NCBI GenBank assembly: GCA_002361735.1
Contig: DETS01000031.1
Coordinates: 41,387 to 105,386, forward strand
Direction of reading: 5' to 3'
Source: Lachnospiraceae bacterium UBA3282
GTDB taxonomy: Bacteria > Bacillota > Clostridia > Lachnospirales > Lachnospiraceae
Length of the DNA stretch: 64,000 bases
Position 1 is the first letter of the stretch. Each line of letters starts with the position of its first letter. A program made the translations under genes and the position numbers. Below the pieces are notes generated by a model. It was not told where the DNA came from and did no database searches. It was given only the letters and a program-made list of their open reading frames with translations. Below, piece by piece: positions 54,574 to 63,929 of this stretch.

Positions 54574-56016
54574 ATGCTTTTTAATTCTCAACTGTTCGCC
54601 GTCTTTTTGACGGCTGTATTTCTATTCTACCATATCCTGCCCGCCAGATTTCGGTGGGTCTTTTTGCTGCTTGCAAGTTATGGTTTTTACATGAATCTCC
54701 ATGCGGCTTACGGACTGCTGCTGCTCTTTTCCACCCTGCTCACCTACTGCCTTGCGCTGCAGTTGGAAAAGGCCGACAGTCATAAGAAAAAGCGGTGCTG
54801 CCTGCTATGGGGCATCCTTCCTCTGGTGGGGCTGCTTCTGATATTCAAGCTGGGCGCCCCCGCAATCGACAAAATCAACGCCATGATCGACGCGGGCAGC
54901 CTTACCCTGCATCCTCTTACGCTGCGGATCCTGCTGCCCGCAGGCGTCTCCTTCTACTTTTTTCAGTCCATGGGATATCTGATCGACGTCTACAAAGGAA
55001 AGAGCAGGGCGGAGCGGCATTTCGGGCATTACGCCCTCTTTGTCTCCTTTTTCCCGCAGCTTCTGGCAGGCCCCATCGGCAGGGCAGACGCCCTGCTGCC
55101 GCAGTTAAAAGCCGAGCGGCGTTTCGACTATGACAACGCATCCTATGGGCTAAAACAGATGGCGTGGGGCTACTATAAGAAACTGGTGATCGCGGATACC
55201 TTTGCCGTGACCGTCAACCAGGTGTACGACAACTGCCGCAGCTATGTAGGACTGGTCTTCATCATCACCACGGTGATGTACGCCATTCAGATCTACTGCG
55301 ACTTTTCCGGCTACTCGGACATTGCCGTCGGCTGCGCCAGACTGTTTAACGTGGAGCTTTCGACAAACTTTAGGAGCCCTTATCTCTCCTTCTCTATCAG
55401 AGAATTTTGGAGCCGTTGGCACATCTCTCTCTCCACCTGGTTTCGGGACTATGTTTACATCCCGCTGGGCGGCAGCCGGGCAGGGAGGATCCGCCACTGT
55501 CTGAACCTGTTTATCACCTTTTTAGTCAGCGGCTTCTGGCACGGCAGCTCCCTGACCTTTCTGATTTGGGGTGCGCTGCACGGGCTGCTGCAGATCGCGG
55601 AGAGTTTTGTCTATCCCAAGCGAAAAGCGGGAGCGCCTCCGCGCAAAAAACACTGGTGGCAGCTGCCGATCACTTTTTGCCTGGTGTGCCTTACCTGGAT
55701 CTTCTTTCGGGCAAACTCGGTCGGGGATGCGCTGTGGATCCTTTCCCGGCTGTTTTGGGATATCGGCAGACCTCTCAACTACTTAAAAACCGCGGCCATC
55801 TGTCTGGATCTGTCCTACCCTGTGATGGCGGGCATGGCGCTTGCTGCCGTGACGCTCCTTATCTATGACATGATTTCCCTGAAATGGGATGTGATCCGAC
55901 TGGTCTCGAAAGTATGGGCGCCGGTGCGGTGGGGAATTTACGTACTGCTCTTGGCGGTGATCGCACTGTTTTCGTATAAAGGAATCGCGACGGAGTTTAT
56001 TTACATGCAGTTTTAA
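54574..56016 (+). CDS. MBOAT family membrane O-acyltransferase (AlgI/DltB-like)
   Basis: A 480-residue polytopic MBOAT protein: LLPAGVSFYFFQSMGYLID (near 125), IYCDFSGYSDIAVG (near 243), FWSRWHISLSTWFRDYVYIP (near 281) and FLVSGFWHGSSLTF with the conserved His near 325. About eleven membrane segments are visible. GGAGG lies five bases before the ATG. An SGNH protein gene follows after 18 bases, the same pairing seen on the minus strand at 24881-27454. The unit probably acylates a surface glycan; whether it uses the FkbH-ACP product is untested. Confidence 0.92.
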   Translation: MLFNSQLFAVFLTAVFLFYHILPARFRWVFLLLASYGFYMNLHAAYGLLLLFSTLLTYCLALQLEKADSHKKKRCCLLWGILPLVGLLLIFKLGAPAIDKINAMIDAGSLTLHPLTLRILLPAGVSFYFFQSMGYLIDVYKGKSRAERHFGHYALFVSFFPQLLAGPIGRADALLPQLKAERRFDYDNASYGLKQMAWGYYKKLVIADTFAVTVNQVYDNCRSYVGLVFIITTVMYAIQIYCDFSGYSDIAVGCARLFNVELSTNFRSPYLSFSIREFWSRWHISLSTWFRDYVYIPLGGSRAGRIRHCLNLFITFLVSGFWHGSSLTFLIWGALHGLLQIAESFVYPKRKAGAPPRKKHWWQLPITFCLVCLTWIFFRANSVGDALWILSRLFWDIGRPLNYLKTAAICLDLSYPVMAGMALAAVTLLIYDMISLKWDVIRLVSKVWAPVRWGIYVLLLAVIALFSYKGIATEFIYMQF

Positions 56017-56034
56017 AGAAAGGAACAACGTATC

Positions 56035-57015
56035 ATGAAAAAATCATTCCCCATATTCCTCATAAAGTGCATCGCCATCCCCGCGGCAGCCGTCCTGCTC
56101 CTTTTTTGGCTGAACCGTTCTTATCGAAAGTTCGATTATGAAAAATATATGGATATGTGGGATCTGCAGGCATTGGGAAACCCAATCACCAACGTGCAGC
56201 TTGCCAATGTCGGCAGCTCACACGGCGCCTACGACATCGTCTATGACGACTTTACAGAGCGCGGCATCTCCTGCTTTAATTTTGGACACACCAGCCAAAC
56301 CTACCAATACGACCTTGCCCTGCTTGCCGAGTACGGACACTATCTGGACAAGGGCGGCGTGCTGCTCATTCCCGTGTCCTATTTTTCTTTCAACAATGAA
56401 ACGACAAACGCGGCGGAAGCACAGGCGCTCTCCGTCAAGTACTACCATTTTCTTTCTCCCAAAAACGTACCTGATTACGACCTGTTTACGGACATCGTGA
56501 CCAACAGGCTCCCCATCCTCTCCGCCGGAGAGGACCTCATAAAGCTCCTGCCCCGGACAAGCCTTTCCCTCACGGTTTTCGCCGCGGAAGCGCCTGACCT
56601 GCCCGCAATGGACGAGGCTGCCGAGGCAGAGTTTGCAAACAGAGCCGCTCAGCGTTTCGATCGCCATTTCAACAATAAGGAGGAATATTTCCTGCCCGAG
56701 CGGGAGGAGCAGCTTTACGCCATCATAACCTACTGCAAAGAGCACGAACTTACGCCCGTGCTCATCACCACACCCTTTTCCAAGTATTACAATGCCCCTG
56801 TGCCGGAAGATTTTCTGGAACGTTTTTACGGCACCGTCAACCGCATCGCATCTGACACGGGTGTCAATTATTATGATTACTCCCACGATAAAAGATTTTC
56901 GGAAAACCTGTCTCTTTTTTCCGATTCCGATCATCTCAATGAAGCGGGAGCTGCTTATTTTACGCAAATCCTGGCGGAGGAAGTATCGGAACTTTCTGCC
57001 GTCATTTCCGAATGA
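56035..57015 (+). CDS. SGNH-like DltD-type protein paired with MBOAT
   Basis: A 326-residue protein with an N-terminal membrane helix (about 8-26) and an outer SGNH-like domain. Block I is LANVGSSHGAYDIV (near 56), and the catalytic pair lies in SDSDHLNEAG near residue 301. It belongs with the MBOAT gene just upstream (18 bases). By analogy with DltB/DltD it would complete transfer of an acyl group to a glycan outside the cell. AAGGA lies ten bases before the ATG. Its end is 18 bases from a convergent deacetylase gene. Confidence 0.83.
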   Translation: MKKSFPIFLIKCIAIPAAAVLLLFWLNRSYRKFDYEKYMDMWDLQALGNPITNVQLANVGSSHGAYDIVYDDFTERGISCFNFGHTSQTYQYDLALLAEYGHYLDKGGVLLIPVSYFSFNNETTNAAEAQALSVKYYHFLSPKNVPDYDLFTDIVTNRLPILSAGEDLIKLLPRTSLSLTVFAAEAPDLPAMDEAAEAEFANRAAQRFDRHFNNKEEYFLPEREEQLYAIITYCKEHELTPVLITTPFSKYYNAPVPEDFLERFYGTVNRIASDTGVNYYDYSHDKRFSENLSLFSDSDHLNEAGAAYFTQILAEEVSELSAVISE

Positions 57016-57033
57016 TCAAGCGGCTGCCCCTTC

Positions 57034-57963
57034 TTACCATTTCATGCCAAGGACCGCTTCCTGTTCCACATGCCTGTCTTTTCGACGGTAAAAACCCTCC
57101 ACCGCCTCGTCTGCGACCTCATCCGTGACTTCGTCAGCAAGCATCAGCCCCGGGTGAAAGAGGATCTCTAACTCTCTGCCGTCACGCTCTGCCTTTTTAA
57201 GCATCTTCGGATAAAGCTTCTCAATCCTTGTTTGATCCATACGGCCGCTCATCACCAGTCCCCAGAGATACATGGGCTTAAGCCCATTCGCTCTGCAGTA
57301 GCGGTCCGCCTTATGCGAATAAAGAGACAGCAGGCGATTTTTAATAAAGTTGACGGGGCGATACGTCTTATAAAGTGACACATCTGTCAGAAATACACCC
57401 AGTACCTCTTTGGAGTTGCGGATGTATTCCACCGTATACCCTTCGTCTTTCACCGCCTTAAGCAGCGCCTCCCAAACCACGGGAATCATGTGGGCGTGCT
57501 GGTGGCTGTCGATGCGCAGCCCCTTCTGCGTACAGGAAACGCCTGCCTTTTCTGCAATCTCCAGACAGCGTTTCATCGCCTTTTCTCCTCTTGCGAGCTG
57601 TTCTTTGATCTCACGGGTAAGCTGCGCCCCTATCTTCTTTCTTTTTCCCGGCAGATAGGAGGCGAGAAACAGACCGCCCCAGCCAAGCCCCATCAGGTCG
57701 CTTCCCTTTTTCACCAAGTCAGGCGCCTGCCCGCTTCCCGCAAGGCATCTGCCCTCCACGAAGTCCAGATGCACCGATAGTAACGGCAGAAAAGGAAGCT
57801 TGGGAATCTCCTCATAAAGCAGTTCCATGCACTCCTCAAAGCAGGACATATTGGTAACGATGCTGATGCTGTCAAGCTTCCCCGCCCGCATACACGCAAG
57901 CATATCTTTTGAGGTATTTAGGGTCAGCGCGTAATCATCGGCATGAATATCCGGTTTATTCAT
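57034..57963 (-). CDS. YdjC/ChbG-type carbohydrate deacetylase
   Basis: A 309-residue metal-dependent deacetylase. The visible metal and catalytic residues are in HADDYAL (near residue 7), LSVHLDFVEG (near 62), DSHQHAHMIP (near 150) and LFHPGL near the C-terminus, matching the family pattern of Asp and His ligands. ChbG removes acetyl groups from chito-oligosaccharides; here the likely substrate is a lipid-linked or nascent glycan, as for HpnK/YdjC proteins in polysaccharide loci. There is no signal peptide, so it acts in the cytoplasm. The ATG at 57963 overlaps the upstream gene by eight bases, with GGAGGG upstream. Confidence 0.85.
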   Translation of the reverse strand: MNKPDIHADDYALTLNTSKDMLACMRAGKLDSISIVTNMSCFEECMELLYEEIPKLPFLPLLSVHLDFVEGRCLAGSGQAPDLVKKGSDLMGLGWGGLFLASYLPGKRKKIGAQLTREIKEQLARGEKAMKRCLEIAEKAGVSCTQKGLRIDSHQHAHMIPVVWEALLKAVKDEGYTVEYIRNSKEVLGVFLTDVSLYKTYRPVNFIKNRLLSLYSHKADRYCRANGLKPMYLWGLVMSGRMDQTRIEKLYPKMLKKAERDGRELEILFHPGLMLADEVTDEVADEAVEGFYRRKDRHVEQEAVLGMKW

Positions 57964-59626
57964 GTGCAAATCCCTCCTGAAAACTCTCTCCCCGCATCTT
58001 AAGTACCCGTAGCTGACCGCCGGCCGGCGTAGCGGGGAAATTCCAATACCCGGTCATATCTCCTTCATCCGGCATCCAAATATGCTCGTCCTCGAAGGGA
58101 TGCAGCGTTGCGGCTCTATTGATATAGTCCGGCTGATCGATTACGTATTTACCGACCTCCTGTATGCCTTCCCGTAAGCTCACCGCATAAAGTCCCAAAC
58201 AAACCAAAATGATTCCTGCCGCCAACACCGTACAGGGCTTTTTCAGGCGCCAAACACCGATACTGCCCAATGTCACTGCAATCAGGATATAAATATAAGC
58301 TCCGCCATAACGCATAGCCGGCGCAGTCAAAAGCCAGAAAACGATATTCAGCAATGCCGCCCCCAAAAGCGCACTTTCCGGCAGACACTTCTCCTTTCTT
58401 TTTTTCCACAACAGATACAGGATAACCAGCACACAGACTGCCCCCAGCAAGATCAATACGCGGTCTGCGGCAGACTGTCTCAGAAACCATTTGGAAATCC
58501 AACCCGTAAAGGCGGTCTCGTAGTCGGCTGCGCTCGGCGTCCCTCTGGCGTACATCTTAATCTCCAGACTGTCCTTTTCCAATACGGCTTTATCCATCTT
58601 CCAATCCGGCCGGAACAGATCCAGCGCGCCAAACGGATAAATCAAAAAACCGGAAAGAATCACATTACGAATCAACCACGGCAGCAGGATCAAAAATCCT
58701 CCCGCAGCATGAGCAAAAACGGACCGCCACTTTTTCTCTTTTATCAACCAATAAAGGGGATAGCATACAAGCGCAACCGTAGATGCCGCGGACAGTTTCA
58801 CCGTAACCGCGTAAACCCCCACAAGCACCAGATACCCGTACAGGCTGCCATCGGTCTCTTTGCTCTCCATATACTCGCTCCACTTTACAAAAATATAGAG
58901 AATCAAAAGCATTGCCCAAATATCTGTACCGGAAGACGAGATATCATAGCGCTTCTGCACCACAAAAATCAACATCACACATTTTAGCAGATCAGACCCC
59001 TGCAAGCTCCCTTTTCCCCAAATGCGCACCGTAAAGCAAACATAAGCAAGCGCTACCAGACAAAAAAATCCGTTCAGCGTATGCAGGGACTGCTCCAGAA
59101 GCCACACCAAACTAAAAAGCGCCTGCAGACACATAAACGCACTGTTATAAGCAAGACGCATATGAAGATTCCCAAGGCCGGGAACGACAGCATACTCCTC
59201 GATCCAGTGAATCGCCTGCGCATGGTACAGACCTGTGTCATACTGAAAAGGTTCTCTAATATCCCACAACAGCGTAAGCAAAAAGCAGATGGCAAAAGCC
59301 ACCCATCTCCAGCGCTCCACTCTTTTTTTCGAAAATTCCTGCCGCAGGCTCCTGATTCCTCCTCCGCTGCGAAACCGTCTGTAACCATAGACCGCCAGTA
59401 TGACAATCCCTGTCACGCCCAAAATCGTGCAGGCAATTCCCGCGACTTTATAAAACAAACTAAAAAACTGTGCGTAAACGTTCAAAAAGATAAGACCTGT
59501 CATAATATAAATATCAGGTCTCCTCATCGTGTCCGAACATCCTTGATACAATCCATCCGTAATCGCCTTGCCAAAAATGAGAGCCGCTCCGGCAATCACC
59601 GTCCATGAAAAGAACACCATCAACAT
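57956..59626 (-). CDS. Large polytopic membrane protein, GT-C-like
   Basis: A 556-residue protein with about twelve membrane segments. The outer loop DIREPFQYDTGLYHAQAIHW (near 122) with Asp and His residues, and the later VPGLGNLHMRLAYNS, resemble the LIC_10190-type membrane proteins and other GT-C-like enzymes. Assignment is by resemblance only. The start at 59626 comes just after the stop of the GtrB-like GT2 gene (TAAGATG), with GGAG ten bases upstream; it and the deacetylase gene (eight-base overlap) form one operon. The GT2 partner may supply a polyprenyl-linked sugar for it. Confidence 0.7.
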   Translation of the reverse strand: MLMVFFSWTVIAGAALIFGKAITDGLYQGCSDTMRRPDIYIMTGLIFLNVYAQFFSLFYKVAGIACTILGVTGIVILAVYGYRRFRSGGGIRSLRQEFSKKRVERWRWVAFAICFLLTLLWDIREPFQYDTGLYHAQAIHWIEEYAVVPGLGNLHMRLAYNSAFMCLQALFSLVWLLEQSLHTLNGFFCLVALAYVCFTVRIWGKGSLQGSDLLKCVMLIFVVQKRYDISSSGTDIWAMLLILYIFVKWSEYMESKETDGSLYGYLVLVGVYAVTVKLSAASTVALVCYPLYWLIKEKKWRSVFAHAAGGFLILLPWLIRNVILSGFLIYPFGALDLFRPDWKMDKAVLEKDSLEIKMYARGTPSAADYETAFTGWISKWFLRQSAADRVLILLGAVCVLVILYLLWKKRKEKCLPESALLGAALLNIVFWLLTAPAMRYGGAYIYILIAVTLGSIGVWRLKKPCTVLAAGIILVCLGLYAVSLREGIQEVGKYVIDQPDYINRAATLHPFEDEHIWMPDEGDMTGYWNFPATPAGGQLRVLKMRGESFQEGFAHE

Positions 59627-59627
59627 C

Positions 59628-60602
59628 TTATTCTTTCTCCTCACTCCCATGCCATACCACTGTGTCAATGATATAGCGGGGTCTGTGTTTTGTCTCCATG
59701 TAAATCTTGCCGATGTATTCTCCGATGATCCCCAAAGAAAGCAGGGTAATGCCGCCAATCAGCAGCGAGACGATCAGCGTTGTGGTATAGCCGGGCACAT
59801 TGTTTCCCATCGCCCAGTCCACGAGACTGATCACACACATCACCATGCTGAATAAAAACACCAGAAAACCAAGCCCGCCGATCATCCGCAGAGGCCGCAC
59901 ACTCATGGAGGTAATGCCGTCCATGGCAAGGGTCAGCATCTTGCTCAGCGTGTATTTGGAGTGCCCCGCCTCCCTTGCCTTGACATCAAAGTAGACCACG
60001 TCGGAGGCAAAACCCATAGTGGGGATCAGTCCCCGCAAAAACAGATTCGTCTCCTGATATTCTGCCAGCGCGTCCAGCGCCTTTTTTGAAAGCAGTCTGT
60101 AGTCCGCATGGTTGGTAATCACCCGGCTGCCCAAAAGGTGCATCAGGTTATAGTAAGCCGTGGCTGTCGCCTTCTTAAAAATGCCGTCGGAATGCCTGTC
60201 GTTGCGCACTCCGTAGACCACTTCACAGCCTGCCATATATTTTTCCAAAAAGGCGTCTAATGCCTCAATATCCTGCTGTAAGTCCGCGTCGATGGTGACC
60301 ACAACATCCGCATGCTCTTTTGCCGTCATCATCCCTGCCAGGATCGCGCTCTGGTGACCGTAATTGCCGGCAAGACTGACGACTGAAAAAATGTTATCCT
60401 TCGCCGCGATCTCATGAAGAAGGCGCAGGGTGTCATCCTTGCTTCCGTCGTTCACAAACATGATTCGGGAACCCTTTTTGATCTTATGTTCCCGTTCCAG
60501 ACGCTCCAGTTTTTCCTTCATCACAGAGGCAGTCTTCTCCACGACCTCCTCCTCGTTGTAACAGGGCACCACCAGATATAAAATTGGAATCTCTCTCATC
60601 AT
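59628..60602 (-). CDS. GtrB-like polyprenyl-phosphate glycosyltransferase (GT2)
   Basis: A 324-residue GT2 enzyme: LVVPCYNEEEVV (near 10), MFVNDGSKDDT (near 48), VVVTIDADLQQD (near 100), and two C-terminal membrane helices (about 236-260 and 272-296). The GYTTTLIVSLLIGGI helix and MSVRPLRM block are typical of GtrB/ArnC-like enzymes that put a sugar on undecaprenyl phosphate. The start is ATG 60602 or the adjacent 60599; both follow the epimerase stop immediately, with GGGTG nearby. It belongs to the operon from ugd down to the deacetylase. Confidence 0.9.
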   Translation of the reverse strand: MMREIPILYLVVPCYNEEEVVEKTASVMKEKLERLEREHKIKKGSRIMFVNDGSKDDTLRLLHEIAAKDNIFSVVSLAGNYGHQSAILAGMMTAKEHADVVVTIDADLQQDIEALDAFLEKYMAGCEVVYGVRNDRHSDGIFKKATATAYYNLMHLLGSRVITNHADYRLLSKKALDALAEYQETNLFLRGLIPTMGFASDVVYFDVKAREAGHSKYTLSKMLTLAMDGITSMSVRPLRMIGGLGFLVFLFSMVMCVISLVDWAMGNNVPGYTTTLIVSLLIGGITLLSLGIIGEYIGKIYMETKHRPRYIIDTVVWHGSEEKE

Positions 60603-60603
60603 T

Positions 60604-61608
60604 TCACCCATTCTTTTCACCATAGTATGTTCGATACCAGTCTGCAAATTTCTGCAATCCCTCTTCAATGGAGGTATCCGGCTTAAAATCATAGTCCCGC
60701 ATCAGGTCGCCGATATCCGCATAAGTCTGATAAACGTCGCCCGGCTGCATGGGCAGAAACTCCTTTTTCGCCTCCCTGCCGAGACAATTCTCGAGCGCCT
60801 TCACAAAGTCCGTCAGCTTCACCGGTTTATTATTTCCAATATTGTAGAGCTTGTATCGCACACCCTTTGCATTTTCCGCCGGCGGATTGCAGAGGATATT
60901 TTCCACTCCTTGCACAATGTCGTCAATGTAGGTAAAATCGCGGTACATATCGCCTTTATTGTAAATTTGAATCGGTTCCCCGGCAAGGATCTTTTTCGTA
61001 AACTTAAAATATGCCATATCAGGTCTGCCAAAAGGACCATAGACCGTAAAGAAGCGCAGTCCCGTGACCGGGATCTGATAAAGCTTGCTGTAGGCATGCG
61101 CCATCAGCTCATTGGCTTTCTTGGTCGCCGCATAGAGGCTCACCGGCTCGTCCACCTGATCCTCTGTGGAGAAGGGCACCTTTTCATTGCCGCCGTAAAC
61201 AGAACTGGAAGAAGCGTAGACCAGATGCTCCACGGGAAAGAAACGGCAGCTCTCCAGAATATGGAAAAATCCCATCATATTGGATTCCATATAGGCGGTG
61301 GGATTATCAATACTGTAACGCACACCCGCCTGGGCTCCCAGATTCATCACGATCTGGGGGTGAAACTCCTGAAAAGCGCGGAACACATCCGCATAATCCG
61401 CAAGGTCGCCCCGCAGAAAACTGAAATTTTCGTAGGAATCCAGAATCGCCAGCCGGTCTTCTTTCAGCTTTACATCGTAATAATCGTTCATATTATCAAA
61501 ACCGATCACTCTGGCTCCCTTTTCCAAAAGGCTCTTTGACAGGTGAAAACCGATAAAACCTGCACCGCCTGTGATCAGATATGTTTTGGTGGGATCTAAC
61601 GCTCTCAT
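60604..61608 (-). CDS. NAD-dependent epimerase, UDP-glucuronate 4-epimerase-like
   Basis: A 334-residue extended SDR enzyme. The NAD-binding motif is [12 protein letters not shown] (near residue 13), followed by NLGAQAGVRYSIDNP (the AQAGVRYS motif is characteristic of UDP-glucuronate 4-epimerases), YASSSSVYG and a YAATKKANE catalytic region (Tyr and Lys). With Ugd upstream, it would turn UDP-glucuronate into UDP-galacturonate for the glycan. AAGGA lies seven bases before the ATG. It sits 18 bases after ugd. Confidence 0.93.
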   Translation of the reverse strand: MRALDPTKTYLITGGAGFIGFHLSKSLLEKGARVIGFDNMNDYYDVKLKEDRLAILDSYENFSFLRGDLADYADVFRAFQEFHPQIVMNLGAQAGVRYSIDNPTAYMESNMMGFFHILESCRFFPVEHLVYASSSSVYGGNEKVPFSTEDQVDEPVSLYAATKKANELMAHAYSKLYQIPVTGLRFFTVYGPFGRPDMAYFKFTKKILAGEPIQIYNKGDMYRDFTYIDDIVQGVENILCNPPAENAKGVRYKLYNIGNNKPVKLTDFVKALENCLGREAKKEFLPMQPGDVYQTYADIGDLMRDYDFKPDTSIEEGLQKFADWYRTYYGEKNG

Positions 61609-61626
61609 GTTATCTTCCTTTCCGTC

Positions 61627-62937
61627 TCAACGCCCGATGCTGTAATATTCGACGCCCGCCTCTTTCATCTGCTCCACGCTGTAGACATTGCGCCCGTCGT
61701 ACACCAACGGAATCCGCATCCGTTCCTTAAACGCTGCGGGAGACACCCTGCGGATTTCCTCCCATTCCGTGAAAACAAAACAGATATCGGCATTCTGCAA
61801 GGCTGCCTCCGGCGTATCCACATAAGTAATGACACCTCTGTCATTTTCACCCGTCGGGAAAAATTTCTGAAAATTCTCCGCTGCCGCCGGATCGTAGGCT
61901 GCGATCTGCGCGCCGTTTTCCAACAGAAGTTTCACATTATCAAGCGAAGGCGCCTCCCTGAGGTCGTCCGTCCCGGGTTTGAAGGCAAGCCCTAAAACCG
62001 CGACTTTCAGCCCCTGAAAAGTAATCATGCGCTTACAGGCTTTCTGATAGAGTCTGGTCTTTTGGGCGGCATTTACATCCACCGCCGCCTCCACGGTCTT
62101 TAGCTGATAGCCGTTCTGCGCGGCAAGATACTTGAGCGCCTTGGTATCTTTGGGGAAGCAGCTCCCGCCGTAACCGATGCCCGCCTTTAAGAAGTTTGCC
62201 CCGATCCTCGCGTCGTAACTCATGCCTTCCGCCACCGCGTCAATGTCCGCGCCCACCAGCTCACAGAGGTTCGCGATGTCGTTCATATAAGAAATCTTAA
62301 GCGCCAAAAAGTCGTTGCAGGCGTACTTGATCATCTCCGCAGACCGCCTGTTCACAGATACGATGGGCAGTCCGAAAGGCTCATAGATTTTTTTCAAAAG
62401 CGTCTCCGCTTCCCTGCTCTCGGTGCCGATGATGATGCGCGCCGCATGAAGCGTGTCATGCACCGCCGAGCCCTGTGCCAGAAATTCCGGGTTCGAGGCA
62501 ACCTCCACCTTGACATCCCGCTTCAAAAAGTCGTGGATGAACTGTTCCACTTTATCGTTCGTCCCCACCGGAACCGTAGACTTCACCACCACCAGACAAT
62601 CCCGCTCCACAGACTCGGCAATCTGTCTGGAAACGGTGGCGATATAGCTGAGATTCGCGGAGCCGTCGGGCTGCTCCGGGGTTCCCACCCCGATAAAAAT
62701 GGCGTCCTTATCCCGATAAGCCTGCGCGTAATCCGTGGTATAATGGAGTCTGCCCGCGGCGTTGTTTTTCTGCATCAGCTCCTCCAGCCCCTCCTCGTAA
62801 ATGGGGCTGACGCCCGCCTCCATCTGCTTTACCTTGTTCTCATCCACATCCACGCAAGTGACGTCATGCCCCTTCTCCGCGAAGCACACACCCGCCACCA
62901 AGCCTACATATCCTGTTCCCGCCACTGCGATTTTCAT
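61627..62937 (-). CDS. ugd: UDP-glucose 6-dehydrogenase
   Basis: A 436-residue enzyme that oxidises UDP-glucose to UDP-glucuronate with two NAD+. The N-terminal NAD-binding motif is VAGTGYVGLVAG (residues 5-16), catalytic Lys lies in the EMIKYACNDFLALKIS region, and the nucleophilic cysteine is in GYGGSCFPKDTKAL near residue 263. The C-terminal GLAFKPGTDDLREAP block is standard. GGAG lies ten bases before the ATG. It begins the minus-strand sugar-precursor operon ugd, epimerase, GtrB-like GT2, membrane protein, deacetylase. Confidence 0.97.
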   Translation of the reverse strand: MKIAVAGTGYVGLVAGVCFAEKGHDVTCVDVDENKVKQMEAGVSPIYEEGLEELMQKNNAAGRLHYTTDYAQAYRDKDAIFIGVGTPEQPDGSANLSYIATVSRQIAESVERDCLVVVKSTVPVGTNDKVEQFIHDFLKRDVKVEVASNPEFLAQGSAVHDTLHAARIIIGTESREAETLLKKIYEPFGLPIVSVNRRSAEMIKYACNDFLALKISYMNDIANLCELVGADIDAVAEGMSYDARIGANFLKAGIGYGGSCFPKDTKALKYLAAQNGYQLKTVEAAVDVNAAQKTRLYQKACKRMITFQGLKVAVLGLAFKPGTDDLREAPSLDNVKLLLENGAQIAAYDPAAAENFQKFFPTGENDRGVITYVDTPEAALQNADICFVFTEWEEIRRVSPAAFKERMRIPLVYDGRNVYSVEQMKEAGVEYYSIGR

Positions 62938-62981
62938 ACCGATATGTCTCCTTTATCTTAAAATAATAGTCACAAAAATAG

Positions 62982-63929
62982 TCACAATTTTTCTCTGCTC
63001 AGCACTCTCCGTACCCTGCGAAGCACCCGCTCTAACACCGTCGGACCATGATACTTTCTCGCCTTCCCCTCGTCAAAGAGGACGTAAAGCTCCGGATACT
63101 TTTTTACAAAATCCCACCAGACAAAACCTTGATTGGTGTCATAGCGCTTCCAGGGCTTGTCCCCGGCATAGTGAAGGATGGCAGGCTGTTCCTGCGCCTG
63201 CGCGCTCTCGACTTCCGTGAAAATATCTTCCGTCACCATCCTCCGATAATCCTCCGCGGACAAATAAGCCAAACTGTTATATTTCGGAGGCAGATATATG
63301 ATCCGATCCCGACAGGTGATATTTAAAATATCCTGATCCTGATAATAGAGCTTTTGCTCAGCCAGCTTTTCCCACTGCCTGTCAATCTGCTGCCTGCGAA
63401 TCTGCGCCAGATTGAGTAACAGCACGCCGGAATTGATATAGCCGCCCCGCATTCCCGCAAGCAGCTTCCAATAAGGGCGCTCGCTGTTCCATTCCCATTT
63501 ATCCGCAAGGTTCACGGGACCTTTGACCGCTGCCAGCAGATGATCTCCCAACTCGGTCCTCCACAACGGCAACAGGCTTTCCCGCACCAAAATATCCACA
63601 TCCAGATACAATACCTTATCGATATCGGGCAGGACCCGGTGCAGCAGTAAACGAAGATACGCACCTGCAGAAATCCCCCGCACCTCGTAAGCGCCCGCAT
63701 AGAGGTTTTCCACGCTGTGCATCACCAGTTTCGCCGTCTCGTCAACCCGCTCCATCAGTTCGGCAAGCGGTCCTCCCACGACACGGGCACACGCTTCCTC
63801 CGTGCAAACGCAGTGAATCTCCAGCCGGACATCCTCCCCGGCAAATGCCGTAAGCAGGGACATCACCGCCACCTGTACCTGTGCGGTTAAATTTTGATCA
63901 AAGCAAAAGGCTGCCCTTAGTGTTTCCAT
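62982..63929 (-). CDS. GT8 family glycosyltransferase
   Basis: A 315-residue GT8 enzyme (retaining, GT-A fold). The DxD motif is in VLYLDVDILV (near 107), RGGYINSGVLLLNL lies near 162, YQDQDILN near 200, and the third metal-binding region is AILHYAGDKPWKRY near residue 255. These occur in LgtC/glycogenin-like enzymes that transfer galactose or glucose. The ATG at 63929 was chosen because the family begins with this METLRAAFCFD strand; the Shine-Dalgarno site is weak. It lies 44 bases upstream of ugd and may be co-transcribed with it. The remaining bases to the window end show nothing I can name. Confidence 0.9.
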   Translation of the reverse strand: METLRAAFCFDQNLTAQVQVAVMSLLTAFAGEDVRLEIHCVCTEEACARVVGGPLAELMERVDETAKLVMHSVENLYAGAYEVRGISAGAYLRLLLHRVLPDIDKVLYLDVDILVRESLLPLWRTELGDHLLAAVKGPVNLADKWEWNSERPYWKLLAGMRGGYINSGVLLLNLAQIRRQQIDRQWEKLAEQKLYYQDQDILNITCRDRIIYLPPKYNSLAYLSAEDYRRMVTEDIFTEVESAQAQEQPAILHYAGDKPWKRYDTNQGFVWWDFVKKYPELYVLFDEGKARKYHGPTVLERVLRRVRRVLSREKL

